Assembly: GCA_030145195.1 (NCBI GenBank)
Contig: JAQYVY010000021.1
Location: forward strand, 1 to 58,811
Source: Desulfuromonadales bacterium
Lineage (GTDB): Bacteria; Desulfobacterota; Desulfuromonadia; Desulfuromonadales; BM103
DNA length: 58,811 bases
Reading direction: 5' to 3'
Below, in pieces: positions 1 through 8,351 of this stretch. Numbering within the stretch: position 1 is the stretch's first letter; each line of letters begins with the position of its first letter. The notes under the pieces are model-generated. The model worked only from the letters and a program-made list of their open reading frames with translations. It was not told where the DNA came from and searched no databases. The position numbers and the translations under genes are program-made.

Positions 1-1013
1 TCCCCTGGCGTGAGCAATGCGGCAACGCGTTCCGCCATCATCTTGAAAAACAGATCACCAACTGAGTGGTCATAATTATCAACAATATGCTTATAATTTC
101 CCATCGCCAGAACCGTCACAGCAACAAATCCACCGGAAGTCTCTACCTGACGAAAAATCTCATAAAGCTGTTCCTCAAATTTGAAACGATTGGGCAGGCT
201 GGTTCGCCGATCATAGTTGGACATAAAGTTCAGGTTCATTTCTGCATGATCACGTAACCGTTCATTTTCTGAGGCGATGTCAACCTGAAAGTCCAGTTTT
301 CTTCCAAGCAGAACGACCCCAAACAAACCGACACCCCAGAGCAGAAAGAACAAGCCAATAGTCCACAGCTTATGTTGCCAACGACCTGATGGAAATAACT
401 CAAAAGGGATAGCAATGCTGACGCCACCACGAATTTGCCCAAGCTTATAACCCTGTGCAGCGTGACACTCGAGACAGGCGGCCTCCACATATAAAGGTCG
501 CATGGTCCTCAGGTAGGATTGCCCCGCTATGTCGACAAGACCACTGACAAACTCATCACCCTGCTCAAGTTGGAGCAACGCACTCCGCTCCCAAGCGTCG
601 GGGGCGTTGTCAGGATTCAAATACTTGAGGCTGGCAATTTTGCTGATCGTTTCTCCAAGACGGTTATCTTGTTCAAGGACCAAACGAGTCATGTGCATTG
701 GGACGATCAGACTCAGACGGTGACCATCAACGGTATCGACGCTCATCTCGGGGAACAATTCAAGATAGGGACTGGGAGTCGCTGTTTTGCTCTCCGGCAC
801 ATAGACCCCACCCTGACTGGCTGCCCAATCACGATAGAGAACATCCCGTTCCGACAAGGCCAGAGCTTGAGTCTGAACACGCCTCAGTGAATCTTGATAA
901 TTATCCCGCAGGTATGAGATCAGGACCGCGCTACAAACAAGAGTCCAGACAATACCAACCGAAACGACATATTTCTTATTAACGTTTATCTGCATAGAGT
1001 TTGCCATTAGCAT
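1..1013 (-). CDS. c-heme DUF3365 sensor with GGDEF-like domain (C-terminus beyond the left edge)
   Basis: This reading frame is open from about base 1013 to the window edge, so only the N-terminal 337 residues are visible. Residues 15-34 and 216-236 look like two membrane helices. Between them is a periplasmic DUF3365/Tll0287-like domain with a CLECH c-type heme motif at residues 180-184. After TM2 a coiled stretch leads into a GGDEF-like fold at about 266, containing LPNRFKFEEQL and a HSVGDLFFKMMAERV segment. The domain start is degenerate, as in GGDEF-EAL hybrids, and the active-site motif lies outside the window. Starts at 1013, 1007 and 995 are in frame; none has a good ribosome site. The gene begins about 34 bases after cheD, so it is probably co-transcribed with cheB-kinase-cheD and may turn a redox or ligand signal into cyclic-di-GMP turnover. 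That role is inferred. Confidence 0.8.
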   Translation of the reverse strand, partial: MLMANSMQINVNKKYVVSVGIVWTLVCSAVLISYLRDNYQDSLRRVQTQALALSERDVLYRDWAASQGGVYVPESKTATPSPYLELFPEMSVDTVDGHRLSLIVPMHMTRLVLEQDNRLGETISKIASLKYLNPDNAPDAWERSALLQLEQGDEFVSGLVDIAGQSYLRTMRPLYVEAACLECHAAQGYKLGQIRGGVSIAIPFELFPSGRWQHKLWTIGLFFLLWGVGLFGVVLLGRKLDFQVDIASENERLRDHAEMNLNFMSNYDRRTSLPNRFKFEEQLYEIFRQVETSGGFVAVTVLAMGNYKHIVDNYDHSVGDLFFKMMAERVAALLTPG

Positions 1014-1046
1014 CGGCGGCCGGCAACAGTCTCACGATAGCGAAAT

Positions 1047-1556
1047 TCAAGAAACAGCAGGGTCTTTCAGACCCTTTTGACGTCGCAACAAAACACTCCC
1101 ATCAAGGGTATTAAAAATAATTTTCCGTCCGACATGTCCGCCCAGATCTCGACTGATGATTTTGATCTGGTGGTTTCCCAGAGTCTCCTCAGCGAATTCG
1201 ATGTTGCGCTGGCCTATTGCCAACAGGCCCTCCGCCTTCTCCCACATGGAAGCACCGCCGAAAACCTTGGCAATCAATTTGTCGGGATGCTTTGACTGCC
1301 TTTTGACTTTTTCAATCAGTTTGGCAATGGCGATATTGCCATATTTGGGTGTCGGCAAGCCTTCACCGTTCCAGAGCGGCAAGAGATAATGGTTGATGCC
1401 GCCAAAACAACTAACAGGATCCCAGAGGCAGACAGAGACACAGGAACCGAGGACGGTAGTCACCAAGTGTGGCCGCTGGTGCACAAAGAGTGTCCCAGGG
1501 TAGAGATAATGACGCTGAAGTTCCGTTACTTCGGCATTTATTATTGAATGATGCAT
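1047..1556 (-). CDS. cheD: CheD chemoreceptor glutamine deamidase
   Basis: CheD deamidates receptor glutamines and in several bacteria also binds CheC. The family core is clear: VTTVLGSCVSVCLWDP carries the catalytic Cys, followed by GGINHYLLP with the catalytic His, and later KVFGGASM and a GGHVGRKIIFNT stretch. I place the start at the ATG at 1556 (MHHSIIN), 8 bases after the stop of the upstream kinase-like gene. An upstream in-frame extension to 1616 would overlap that gene and adds residues unlike CheD. The protein is 169 residues, a normal length. It lies in a four-gene unit with cheB, the kinase-like gene and the heme/GGDEF gene. No CheC partner is encoded in the window. Confidence 0.93.
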   Translation of the reverse strand: MHHSIINAEVTELQRHYLYPGTLFVHQRPHLVTTVLGSCVSVCLWDPVSCFGGINHYLLPLWNGEGLPTPKYGNIAIAKLIEKVKRQSKHPDKLIAKVFGGASMWEKAEGLLAIGQRNIEFAEETLGNHQIKIISRDLGGHVGRKIIFNTLDGSVLLRRQKGLKDPAVS

Positions 1557-1563
1557 CAATGAC

Positions 1564-2454
1564 TCAGAATGTTTCGGTATCTGATTCTTCGCTATTGAAC
1601 AGAAACAGGTTGGCACCCTTGGCCATGGTGTTTACCTCGGACGCTACTTTCGGCAAGGTCAGTACAAACCGGCAACCTTCGTCCACCCGACTATCCAGAT
1701 CAACGTTCCCGCCAAGGAGTTCAACCAATGACCAGCAGATACTCAAACCGAGACCATGACCGCGATGGGCTTTGGTACTTCCTCCATCGAGTTGACGGAA
1801 ACGATCAAAAATAATCTCCTGATCTGTTGGCGGAATCCCCGGTCCGTTATCCTTGACAGTCACTGACAAACTTGCATCGGGGTTGACGGCCACATGAACA
1901 TCAATCCGACCGCCAACTTCACTGAACTCGACGGCATTTGCCAATAGATTTATCAGTATAGTCTCAAGCTTCTGGGCATCGGTAACAAAGATCAACCCTT
2001 GAACAATCTCCACTGAAATATGCAATTTCTTTTCATCGGCACGATAAACTAATTTATCCAGACAACCAGCAACGATATTTGAGATATCGACCTGAACGAA
2101 AGAGGGTTCCGCGTCGCCAGCCTCGAGTTCTGCGGCGATGAAAACATTCTGCAACTGGAAATCGAGAGAAAACGCCTCAGCATAAATCATCCGGGCCGCA
2201 TTCATGCAGACATCATGATCATTGTCTGGACTGAGACACTGTCCAGACAAACCCATAATAGCCGATAGCGGGTTATTGATTTCATTCCGAATATTTGACA
2301 GAAACTGACTTTTCAAAGCCTCAGACTCTTTAAGTCTCTCATTCATCTGTTCCAGCTTGCGGGTCAAGGCCTGCAGATCGGAAAGAGCGTTGTGATTAAA
2401 CTCGAATCTATGTCGAATCTCTTCGATCAATTCCTCGTCAGACAAATTACCCAT
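1564..2454 (-). CDS. histidine kinase-like protein with Asn at the phospho-acceptor position
   Basis: This is a cytosolic 296-residue HisKA-HATPase protein with a short N-terminal coiled coil (residues 1-48) and no sensor or membrane segment. The H-box reads FLSNIRNEINNPLSAI, so residue 57, where His is phosphorylated in family members (NMSHEIRTPL), is Asn. The codon at that position is AAT. The ATP-binding side is intact: N-box LINLLANAVEFS near 168, G1 DNGPGI near 202, F-box IFDRF near 215 and G2 GHGLGLS near 232. It could be a pseudokinase, a phosphatase or an ATP-responsive scaffold; autophosphorylation at the usual place is not expected. It sits between cheB and cheD, with its stop 8 bases from the cheD start. 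Confidence 0.88.
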   Translation of the reverse strand: MGNLSDEELIEEIRHRFEFNHNALSDLQALTRKLEQMNERLKESEALKSQFLSNIRNEINNPLSAIMGLSGQCLSPDNDHDVCMNAARMIYAEAFSLDFQLQNVFIAAELEAGDAEPSFVQVDISNIVAGCLDKLVYRADEKKLHISVEIVQGLIFVTDAQKLETILINLLANAVEFSEVGGRIDVHVAVNPDASLSVTVKDNGPGIPPTDQEIIFDRFRQLDGGSTKAHRGHGLGLSICWSLVELLGGNVDLDSRVDEGCRFVLTLPKVASEVNTMAKGANLFLFNSEESDTETF

Positions 2455-2525
2455 AGCATCCTCACAAATTGGGTTTCTTGTCTCTACCTTACAGGCAGAG
2501 ACAACAATCTTTCACACCACTTAAA

Positions 2526-3725
<1,200 letters not shown>

Positions 3726-3797
3726 GACACAGCAATAATTAGCTATGACCTCGCCCCCCTGTTTTCAGATTGGTCTCTTGAAAAGCTTACGAGTCAT

Positions 3798-3831
3798 AAA
3801 AAAACGTCTCCTGATATAATGTCAGCAGACG
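3798..3831 (-). terminator. intrinsic terminator after the stand-alone receiver gene
   Basis: On the minus strand CGTCT-G-CTGA pairs with TCAG-G-AGACG around a short AT loop and is followed by seven T. It lies 20 bases after the receiver gene at 3851-4243 and separates it from the cheB unit. Confidence 0.75.
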
Positions 3832-3850
3832 CCAAAAGTTCGATTAATTC

Positions 3851-4243
3851 TCAGGATGTTGTCAACGGAGGGCTTTTGCTGTTGAGGCGCTCAATGAAGC
3901 CAAACAGCTCTTTTAGCCGGAAGGGCTTGCGTAACAAATCCATGGCACCGGCTTGGCGGGCCAGATCGAGCAAGGATGCTTCACTAAAACCGGTCATCAT
4001 GACAACTTTGGCATCAGGGCGAAAAACACGGATCTCAGCCAGACTTTCAACACCGTTTTTACCAGGAAGCTTGATGTCCATAAAGGCAATATCATAACTG
4101 GATTCGCGGAACCTCTTGATCGCCTCTTCGCCGGTATGCGCAACATCAACTAGGCAGTTGCGAACCCCCAGGGCAATCACTAAACTTTCCGCGAAATCAG
4201 GATCATCCTCTACAATCAGAACCTTCGTTTCATGACTTTCCAT
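3851..4243 (-). CDS. single-domain response regulator
   Basis: This 130-residue protein is only a receiver domain: acidic pair EDD at 12-14, phospho-acceptor Asp56 in YDIAFMDIKLPG, Thr in VVMMTG and Lys in LLRKPF. It carries no output domain, so it acts through protein contact or as a phosphate sink. GAGGG precedes the start. It is a one-gene unit, with a possible promoter at 4278-4286 and a terminator at 3798-3831, between the cheW-ended operon and the cheB unit. The sequence is more like NtrC or hybrid-kinase receivers than the two CheY proteins of this cluster, so it may serve the neighbouring kinase-like protein or an outside kinase. Confidence 0.9.
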   Translation of the reverse strand: MESHETKVLIVEDDPDFAESLVIALGVRNCLVDVAHTGEEAIKRFRESSYDIAFMDIKLPGKNGVESLAEIRVFRPDAKVVMMTGFSEASLLDLARQAGAMDLLRKPFRLKELFGFIERLNSKSPPLTTS

Positions 4244-4277
4244 TACGCCCTCATCAAACCAAACAACTTCGTTCTAT

Positions 4278-4286
4278 ATTCTACCA
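4278..4286 (-). promoter_or_regulatory. possible extended -10 element upstream of the receiver gene
   Basis: TGGTAGAAT is read on the minus strand 35 bases before the ATG. It is identical to the nine bases upstream of cheB. A TTGGAA about 19 bases further up is a poor -35. Confidence 0.35.
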
Positions 4287-4426
4287 CACTAATGGAAGGG
4301 ACTTCCAACGGACTTAACATACAAGATCCTGTTATCAAGCGACTTCACGGCAACTAAAAATTGGAGCATTCCTCGTCCACCATGATTTACATCCGCAGAT
4401 GCACATCAGTCATTATGCCGATTTCT

Positions 4427-4635
4427 TCACTCAGATTCCGGGATGGTTTCCCGGCGAGCCTTAAGCTCATCAATCCAGTCTTCCAGGAAAGAGAGCGAAA
4501 GGAGGTAGTTATGAGGCGAACAACAGCCGACGTGAACGCATTGGCTTTGCTTTTTTTCGCTAAGAAACTCGCTGTCAGTTCTACGACTGTTCCGTTTGAC
4601 ACAATTTTGCTCACGCCATCATCACCATGACACAA
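4427..4635 (-). pseudogene. possible frameshifted small gene in an otherwise gene-free 450-base stretch
   Basis: The stretch 4244-4694 holds no intact gene. On the minus strand a GTG at 4614 begins SKIVSNGTVVELTASFLAKK and continues to about FRSLS in one frame. The next frame continues naturally as FLEDWIDELKARRETIPESE and stops at 4427. Both pieces look protein-like, and joining them gives about 62 residues, so one base may have been gained or lost near 4487. The first piece resembles the N-terminal helix pair of MucR-type regulators (pattern ELTA, then LI) but no zinc-binding part follows. It lies just after a terminator and has no good ribosome site. It may be a remnant, a sequencing error or chance. 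Confidence 0.25.
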
Positions 4636-4665
4636 AAAAGCCCAGAGTCAATAGTGACTCCGGGC
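4634..4665 (-). terminator. intrinsic terminator after cheW
   Basis: GCCCGGAGTCA pairs with TGACTCTGGGC (one mismatch) around a 4-base loop, followed on the minus strand by six T. It lies 29 bases after the cheW stop and closes the long chemosensory operon. Confidence 0.88.
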
Positions 4666-4694
4666 TTCAACATTTAAGATGTTACCGCTTGCCG

Positions 4695-5213
4695 TCAGGC
4701 TTCTCCCGCTTCAGCTTGCGCCTCCTCAACTTGTCCCACATCTTGCACCAGAGACAGTTCGTCACTATTGAAAACCCGGTCAATATCAAGCAGGATCAAA
4801 AACTGCTCGTTAACTTTACCCATGCCCTGGATGAACTCGGTATTCAACCGGGTACCAAGACGCGGCGGCGCCTCAATTTGGTCGGAACGAATCTCCAACA
4901 CCTCACGCACCGCATCAGCCAGCGCACCGACAATCATCGGCTCGCCGTCAACCTGCAACTCAACAACAATAATACAGGTATCTTCTGTTTCCTCACCGGC
5001 AGGAAGTCCCAGCTTGAGTCGCATATCAATAACCGGCACCACCTGCCCACGCAGATTGATCACACCGAGCAGGTATTCCGGCATTTGCGGCACCTTAGTG
5101 ACCGGCGTCAGGCTTAAAATCTCTCGAGTTCTGGAAACCTCGACACCGAAAAGCTCATCACTGAGGCTGAAGGTCACATATTGATAACTGCTTACAGCAT
5201 TCGTTTCGTTCAT
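4695..5213 (-). CDS. cheW: CheW coupling protein
   Basis: CheW links receptors to the CheA kinase. The 172-residue protein has the whole CheW fold: YVTFSLSDELFGVEVSRTREIL at the N-terminus, YLLGVINLRGQVVPVIDMR in the middle (the conserved GxxNLRGxxxP region) and FIQGMGKVNEQFLILLDIDRVF near the end. A short acidic Ala/Glu tail follows. AGGGGTG precedes the ATG at 5213. It is the last gene of the long operon, just before the terminator at 4634-4665, and is separated from cheA only by a 54-residue protein. Confidence 0.96.
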   Translation of the reverse strand: MNETNAVSSYQYVTFSLSDELFGVEVSRTREILSLTPVTKVPQMPEYLLGVINLRGQVVPVIDMRLKLGLPAGEETEDTCIIVVELQVDGEPMIVGALADAVREVLEIRSDQIEAPPRLGTRLNTEFIQGMGKVNEQFLILLDIDRVFNSDELSLVQDVGQVEEAQAEAGEA

Positions 5214-5243
5214 GGCAACACCCCTAAAGTTAAGAAAAGGCTA

Positions 5244-5408
5244 TCAACGCAAACCCCCAACCGGCTCAATATTCAAAAGAGCGACCGGCCAAAGCACCTC
5301 TTTATCCAGCAAGACGTAAGCTTTATTTTCCTCCAGACGATAGACAACGCCGATACAACCGTCCAATTCCGAGCCGTCCCTGACAATGACTTTATCCCCA
5401 AATCTCAT
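5244..5408 (-). CDS. 54-residue SH3/KOW-like protein between cheA and cheW
   Basis: I do not recognise a named family. The ATG at 5408 gives MRFGDKVIVRDGSELDGCIG and a 54-residue basic-acidic product ending EPVGGLR. The alternating short strands and the GDKV...GxxGVV pattern look like a small beta-barrel of the KOW/SH3 kind. A weak AAAGAGA lies nine bases upstream. The longer in-frame start at 5444 is a TTG without a ribosome site. It lies 54 bases after cheA and 30 before cheW on the same strand, so it is made with them. Its role is unknown. Confidence 0.65.
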   Translation of the reverse strand: MRFGDKVIVRDGSELDGCIGVVYRLEENKAYVLLDKEVLWPVALLNIEPVGGLR

Positions 5409-5462
5409 AAAAATACGTCTCTTTAACTCAAGAAAAAACTTCAAATAATCAATAAAAAAGGT

Positions 5463-7556
5463 CTACCGGCAGGCACTATTTTCTTTTGTTTCAACGCGCG
5501 TTGCAAGACTCGGCAGATCGAGAATCAGCGCCACCCGGCCATCGCCAAGAATCGTCGCCCCAGAGACTCCGTCAGCATCCTGATACATACGACCAAGATT
5601 CTTGATAACCGTCTGATGTTCACCAACCACGTTATCGACGACAAAACCGACCCGGAAGCCTTCGAGATTGGCAATGACAACCTGCTCAATCTCAGGGCGC
5701 TCTCCCGGCAGATTGAATTCATTGCGAAGACGAACATAGGGAACGATCTCATCGCGGATATTAAGCAGGTTGCGGCCGTGGGCCTGAATGGTTTCTTCTT
5801 GTGTCAGTTCAACGCACTCCTCAACAGCCGAAAGGGGCAGAATGTACTGCTCAGAAGCGATATCAATCAGCAGACCATCAATAATCGCTAGAGTCAATGG
5901 CAACTTGACCGCAAACACCGTTCCCTGTCCAGCTTCGCTACTGACCTCAATACTGCCACGCAATGAATCAACCGCCTGACGCACGACGTCCATGCCGACT
6001 CCGCGGCCACTGACATTGGACACTTCTTGTGCCGTTGAAAATCCGGGTTCGAAGATCAAATTGTATATTTCCCGGTCGCTCAATTCGGCCTGAGCGCCAA
6101 CCAAGCCCTTTTCAACCGCCTTGGCCTTAATCTGTGCCTTATCGAGACCTGCCCCATCATCAGTAATTGTCAACGCAACATTGGCACCAGCATGTTTCGC
6201 TGAGAGCGTGATTCGCCCCTTGGCGGGTTTACCAAGAGCTTGCCGAACTTGGGGTAGCTCAATACCGTGCCCGATACAGTTCCGAATCAAGTGAACCAAT
6301 GGATCGTTCAGACTGTCAATAACCGTCTTATCCAGTTCGGTCTCGCCCCCCTCGGTCACGAGCATAACATCCTTACCAAGTTCCGCACCGAGATCACGAA
6401 CCAACCGTTTGAATTTAGTAAAAATACCGCTGATCGGCAGCATGCGGATCGTTAGAACCTGATCGCGCAAGTCCCAGGTCAAGCGTTCAACTTCTTCGGC
6501 AACAGACAACAGATCGGCATCAACCCGGTTGGAGGCAAACTGCGACAGCCGAGCCTGCACCGTGACCATTTCGCCGACCAGGTTAACAAGTTTGTCAAGG
6601 CGATCCGACTTGACGCGGATACTATCAACGGCGTCACAAACTTGGCGTTGACGTCGCAACGCCTGCACCCGTTCCTGCTCGGTCAAAGCGGACTGAACCT
6701 TACTTCTGTTAACATGCCCCTGCTCGACCAGAGCCTCACCGAAAAGTTTTTTCTGATTCAGGAAGTGATCCAATTCGTCCTGTGGCAGGTCACCTCGTTC
6801 AACCAGGATTTCTCCGAGTCGCTTATAATCTTCCGGCTGGTCCAGCACCCCACCTTCATCAATTTGCTGGATATCCAAGCCACAGTCGTCCTCAACAAAA
6901 ATAAAAACATCGCGGATCGCGTCTTTATCTTCTGCCGTGGTCAAAAGGATATCCCAGTAGACCCAGCATTCTTCTGGATCAAGCTCATCAAGAGGTGGGA
7001 CGGCATCAAGTTGGGCCACGATGATGGCTTCGCCAAGGTGAGCCAATTCACTAAGCAGGAACTGCGGTTGCACCCCGAGGCGAAACAAGTTCGGTTGCGG
7101 GCGGAATCGAATCCGATATGTCGACTGGATGCTTTCCTGCCGCAGCGCTTGTTCAGAAATCTTCTCGACCTGCTGCTCGGCAAAGGGCAGCAGAATCTGA
7201 AAAGCAGCGACCAGTTCGGCAGTCCGCTCATCATCCACTGGGTCGGCACCAAACTCTGTCAGCACCATACCTTTGAGGTGGTCCTGAGCCGCAAGAGTCA
7301 GAGAAACCAGCTCCCGATCAGCCTTAAGATCACCGGAACGCACCAGTTCAAAAACCGTTTCGGCCTCATGACAAAAACTGGAGACATCCTCGAAACCGGC
7401 CAATCCCCCTGAGCCTTTCAGCGTGTGAAGAGCACGAAAAACCCGGTCAATCAAGCCTTGGTCTTCGGGTGTCTCCTCCAAGGCCAGCAGTGACTCTTCC
7501 AGTTCCTGCAGCAACTCCATCGCCTCGTCTTTAAAGGTTTCGGCAAGGCTGCTCAT
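5463..7556 (-). CDS. cheA: CheA histidine kinase with two extra linker modules
   Basis: CheA autophosphorylates and passes phosphate to CheY and CheB. The 697-residue product has an HPt domain with His44 (ALHTLKGSGG). A module follows at about 145-235 (YRIRFRPQPNLF ... FVEDDCGLDI) that may act as a response-regulator-binding P2 domain, then a segment at 244-296 (GEILVERGDL ... GEALVEQGHV) like the N-terminal domain of GspE/PilB ATPases. The dimer helices span about 310-375, and the ATPase domain carries HLIRNC near 424, DDGAGLD near 467 and GRGVGMDVV near 518. A CheW-like domain ends the protein. The ATG at 7556 overlaps the stop of the upstream cheY as ATGA, so translation is probably coupled; an upstream TTG at 7565 is less likely. 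Confidence 0.96.
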   Translation of the reverse strand: MSSLAETFKDEAMELLQELEESLLALEETPEDQGLIDRVFRALHTLKGSGGLAGFEDVSSFCHEAETVFELVRSGDLKADRELVSLTLAAQDHLKGMVLTEFGADPVDDERTAELVAAFQILLPFAEQQVEKISEQALRQESIQSTYRIRFRPQPNLFRLGVQPQFLLSELAHLGEAIIVAQLDAVPPLDELDPEECWVYWDILLTTAEDKDAIRDVFIFVEDDCGLDIQQIDEGGVLDQPEDYKRLGEILVERGDLPQDELDHFLNQKKLFGEALVEQGHVNRSKVQSALTEQERVQALRRQRQVCDAVDSIRVKSDRLDKLVNLVGEMVTVQARLSQFASNRVDADLLSVAEEVERLTWDLRDQVLTIRMLPISGIFTKFKRLVRDLGAELGKDVMLVTEGGETELDKTVIDSLNDPLVHLIRNCIGHGIELPQVRQALGKPAKGRITLSAKHAGANVALTITDDGAGLDKAQIKAKAVEKGLVGAQAELSDREIYNLIFEPGFSTAQEVSNVSGRGVGMDVVRQAVDSLRGSIEVSSEAGQGTVFAVKLPLTLAIIDGLLIDIASEQYILPLSAVEECVELTQEETIQAHGRNLLNIRDEIVPYVRLRNEFNLPGERPEIEQVVIANLEGFRVGFVVDNVVGEHQTVIKNLGRMYQDADGVSGATILGDGRVALILDLPSLATRVETKENSACR

Positions 7557-7921
7557 AATGGACAAACCATTCGCACGACAGCAAGTAACTGCTCGGGCTT
7601 GAACGGTTTCACAATCCAGCCGGAAGCACCGGCTGCCTTGCCTTCCTGTTTCTTTTCTGGCTGGGATTCCGTGGTCAGCATTATAATGGGCATAAACCGA
7701 TTCCCTGGGTTCTGACGGACCACCTTAATCAACCCGATTCCATCCAGTTTCGGCATATTCAAGTCAGTCACCAGCATATCGAAACTCTCTTTGGACAACT
7801 TCCCCAACGCGTCTTCACCGTCCACAGCCTGGACAACTTCATATCCGGCGCCTTCTAGAGTCATATGCAGAACCTGACGAACTGTCGCCGAATCATCCAC
7901 GGTCATAACCCGTTTCCCCAT
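7553..7921 (-). CDS. cheY: CheY response regulator
   Basis: This is a 122-residue receiver with DDS at 9-11, Asp53 in LVTDLNMPKLDG, Thr in IMLTTES and Lys in GWIVKPFKPEQL. The motif GASGW-V-KPFKPEQLL is shared almost word for word with the second CheY at 14839-15204, so the two are paralogs. AAAGGAG precedes the ATG. The stop overlaps the cheA start, which would hold CheY and CheA output in proportion. CheY of this type usually takes phosphate from CheA and acts on a motor or another target; the target is not in the window. Confidence 0.94.
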   Translation of the reverse strand: MGKRVMTVDDSATVRQVLHMTLEGAGYEVVQAVDGEDALGKLSKESFDMLVTDLNMPKLDGIGLIKVVRQNPGNRFMPIIMLTTESQPEKKQEGKAAGASGWIVKPFKPEQLLAVVRMVCPL

Positions 7922-7966
7922 GGCTATTTCTCCTTTATTGCTCTAAAAATCATTTCAATGGACATA

Positions 7967-8311
7967 TCATTTCTGTTCAGCCCAAAGGCAGTGGCTGTCT
8001 TTGCCGTGACTGCACACAAAATTACGCGCAAAGCCGGTCTCATCAATAAACGACTCAAACACCGCGTTCTGGCCGACATAAAGACTCATCTCCTTGCCAC
8101 GACCAACCGAGTAACGATGGCAAGCGCAGAGGAGCTGAATTCCGGCAACGTCAACAGCCTCTGCCGTCGACACATCAACCGTAACCATTTCGGCCTCGCT
8201 GAAGGCTTCGACCAATCGTTGTTTGAGATCACCGACAGACCTGATTGTCAGCCCACCTTCAATTGCCAGTATGCCCGATTTTTGCTCGGGGTCAAATGCC
8301 CATTTTGTCAT
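7967..8311 (-). CDS. STAS-domain protein of the chemosensory operon
   Basis: The 114-residue product is a single STAS domain: GILAIEGGLTIRSVGDLKQRL, then VTVDVSTAEAVDVAGIQLLCAC. The site phosphorylated in SpoIIAA-type antagonists (DSSG) reads DVAG here, so regulation by Ser phosphorylation is not expected. STAS proteins of this form accompany Che clusters in many deltaproteobacteria and may act in receptor-array assembly. The gene lies between the MCP/CheZ-like gene and cheY, with AGGAG about 13 bases before the start. It ends in CSHGKDSHCLWAEQK, which carries two Cys of unknown use. Confidence 0.8.
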   Translation of the reverse strand: MTKWAFDPEQKSGILAIEGGLTIRSVGDLKQRLVEAFSEAEMVTVDVSTAEAVDVAGIQLLCACHRYSVGRGKEMSLYVGQNAVFESFIDETGFARNFVCSHGKDSHCLWAEQK

Positions 8312-8351
8312 AGCTAAAGAATAACTCCTAAGTTCGGGATGCCACTAATTC

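Noticed and set aside
519-890. 123-codon plus-strand open frame at the left edge
   Set aside because: It is antisense to the heme/GGDEF gene, whose domains are recognisable; it has no ribosome site and no similarity.
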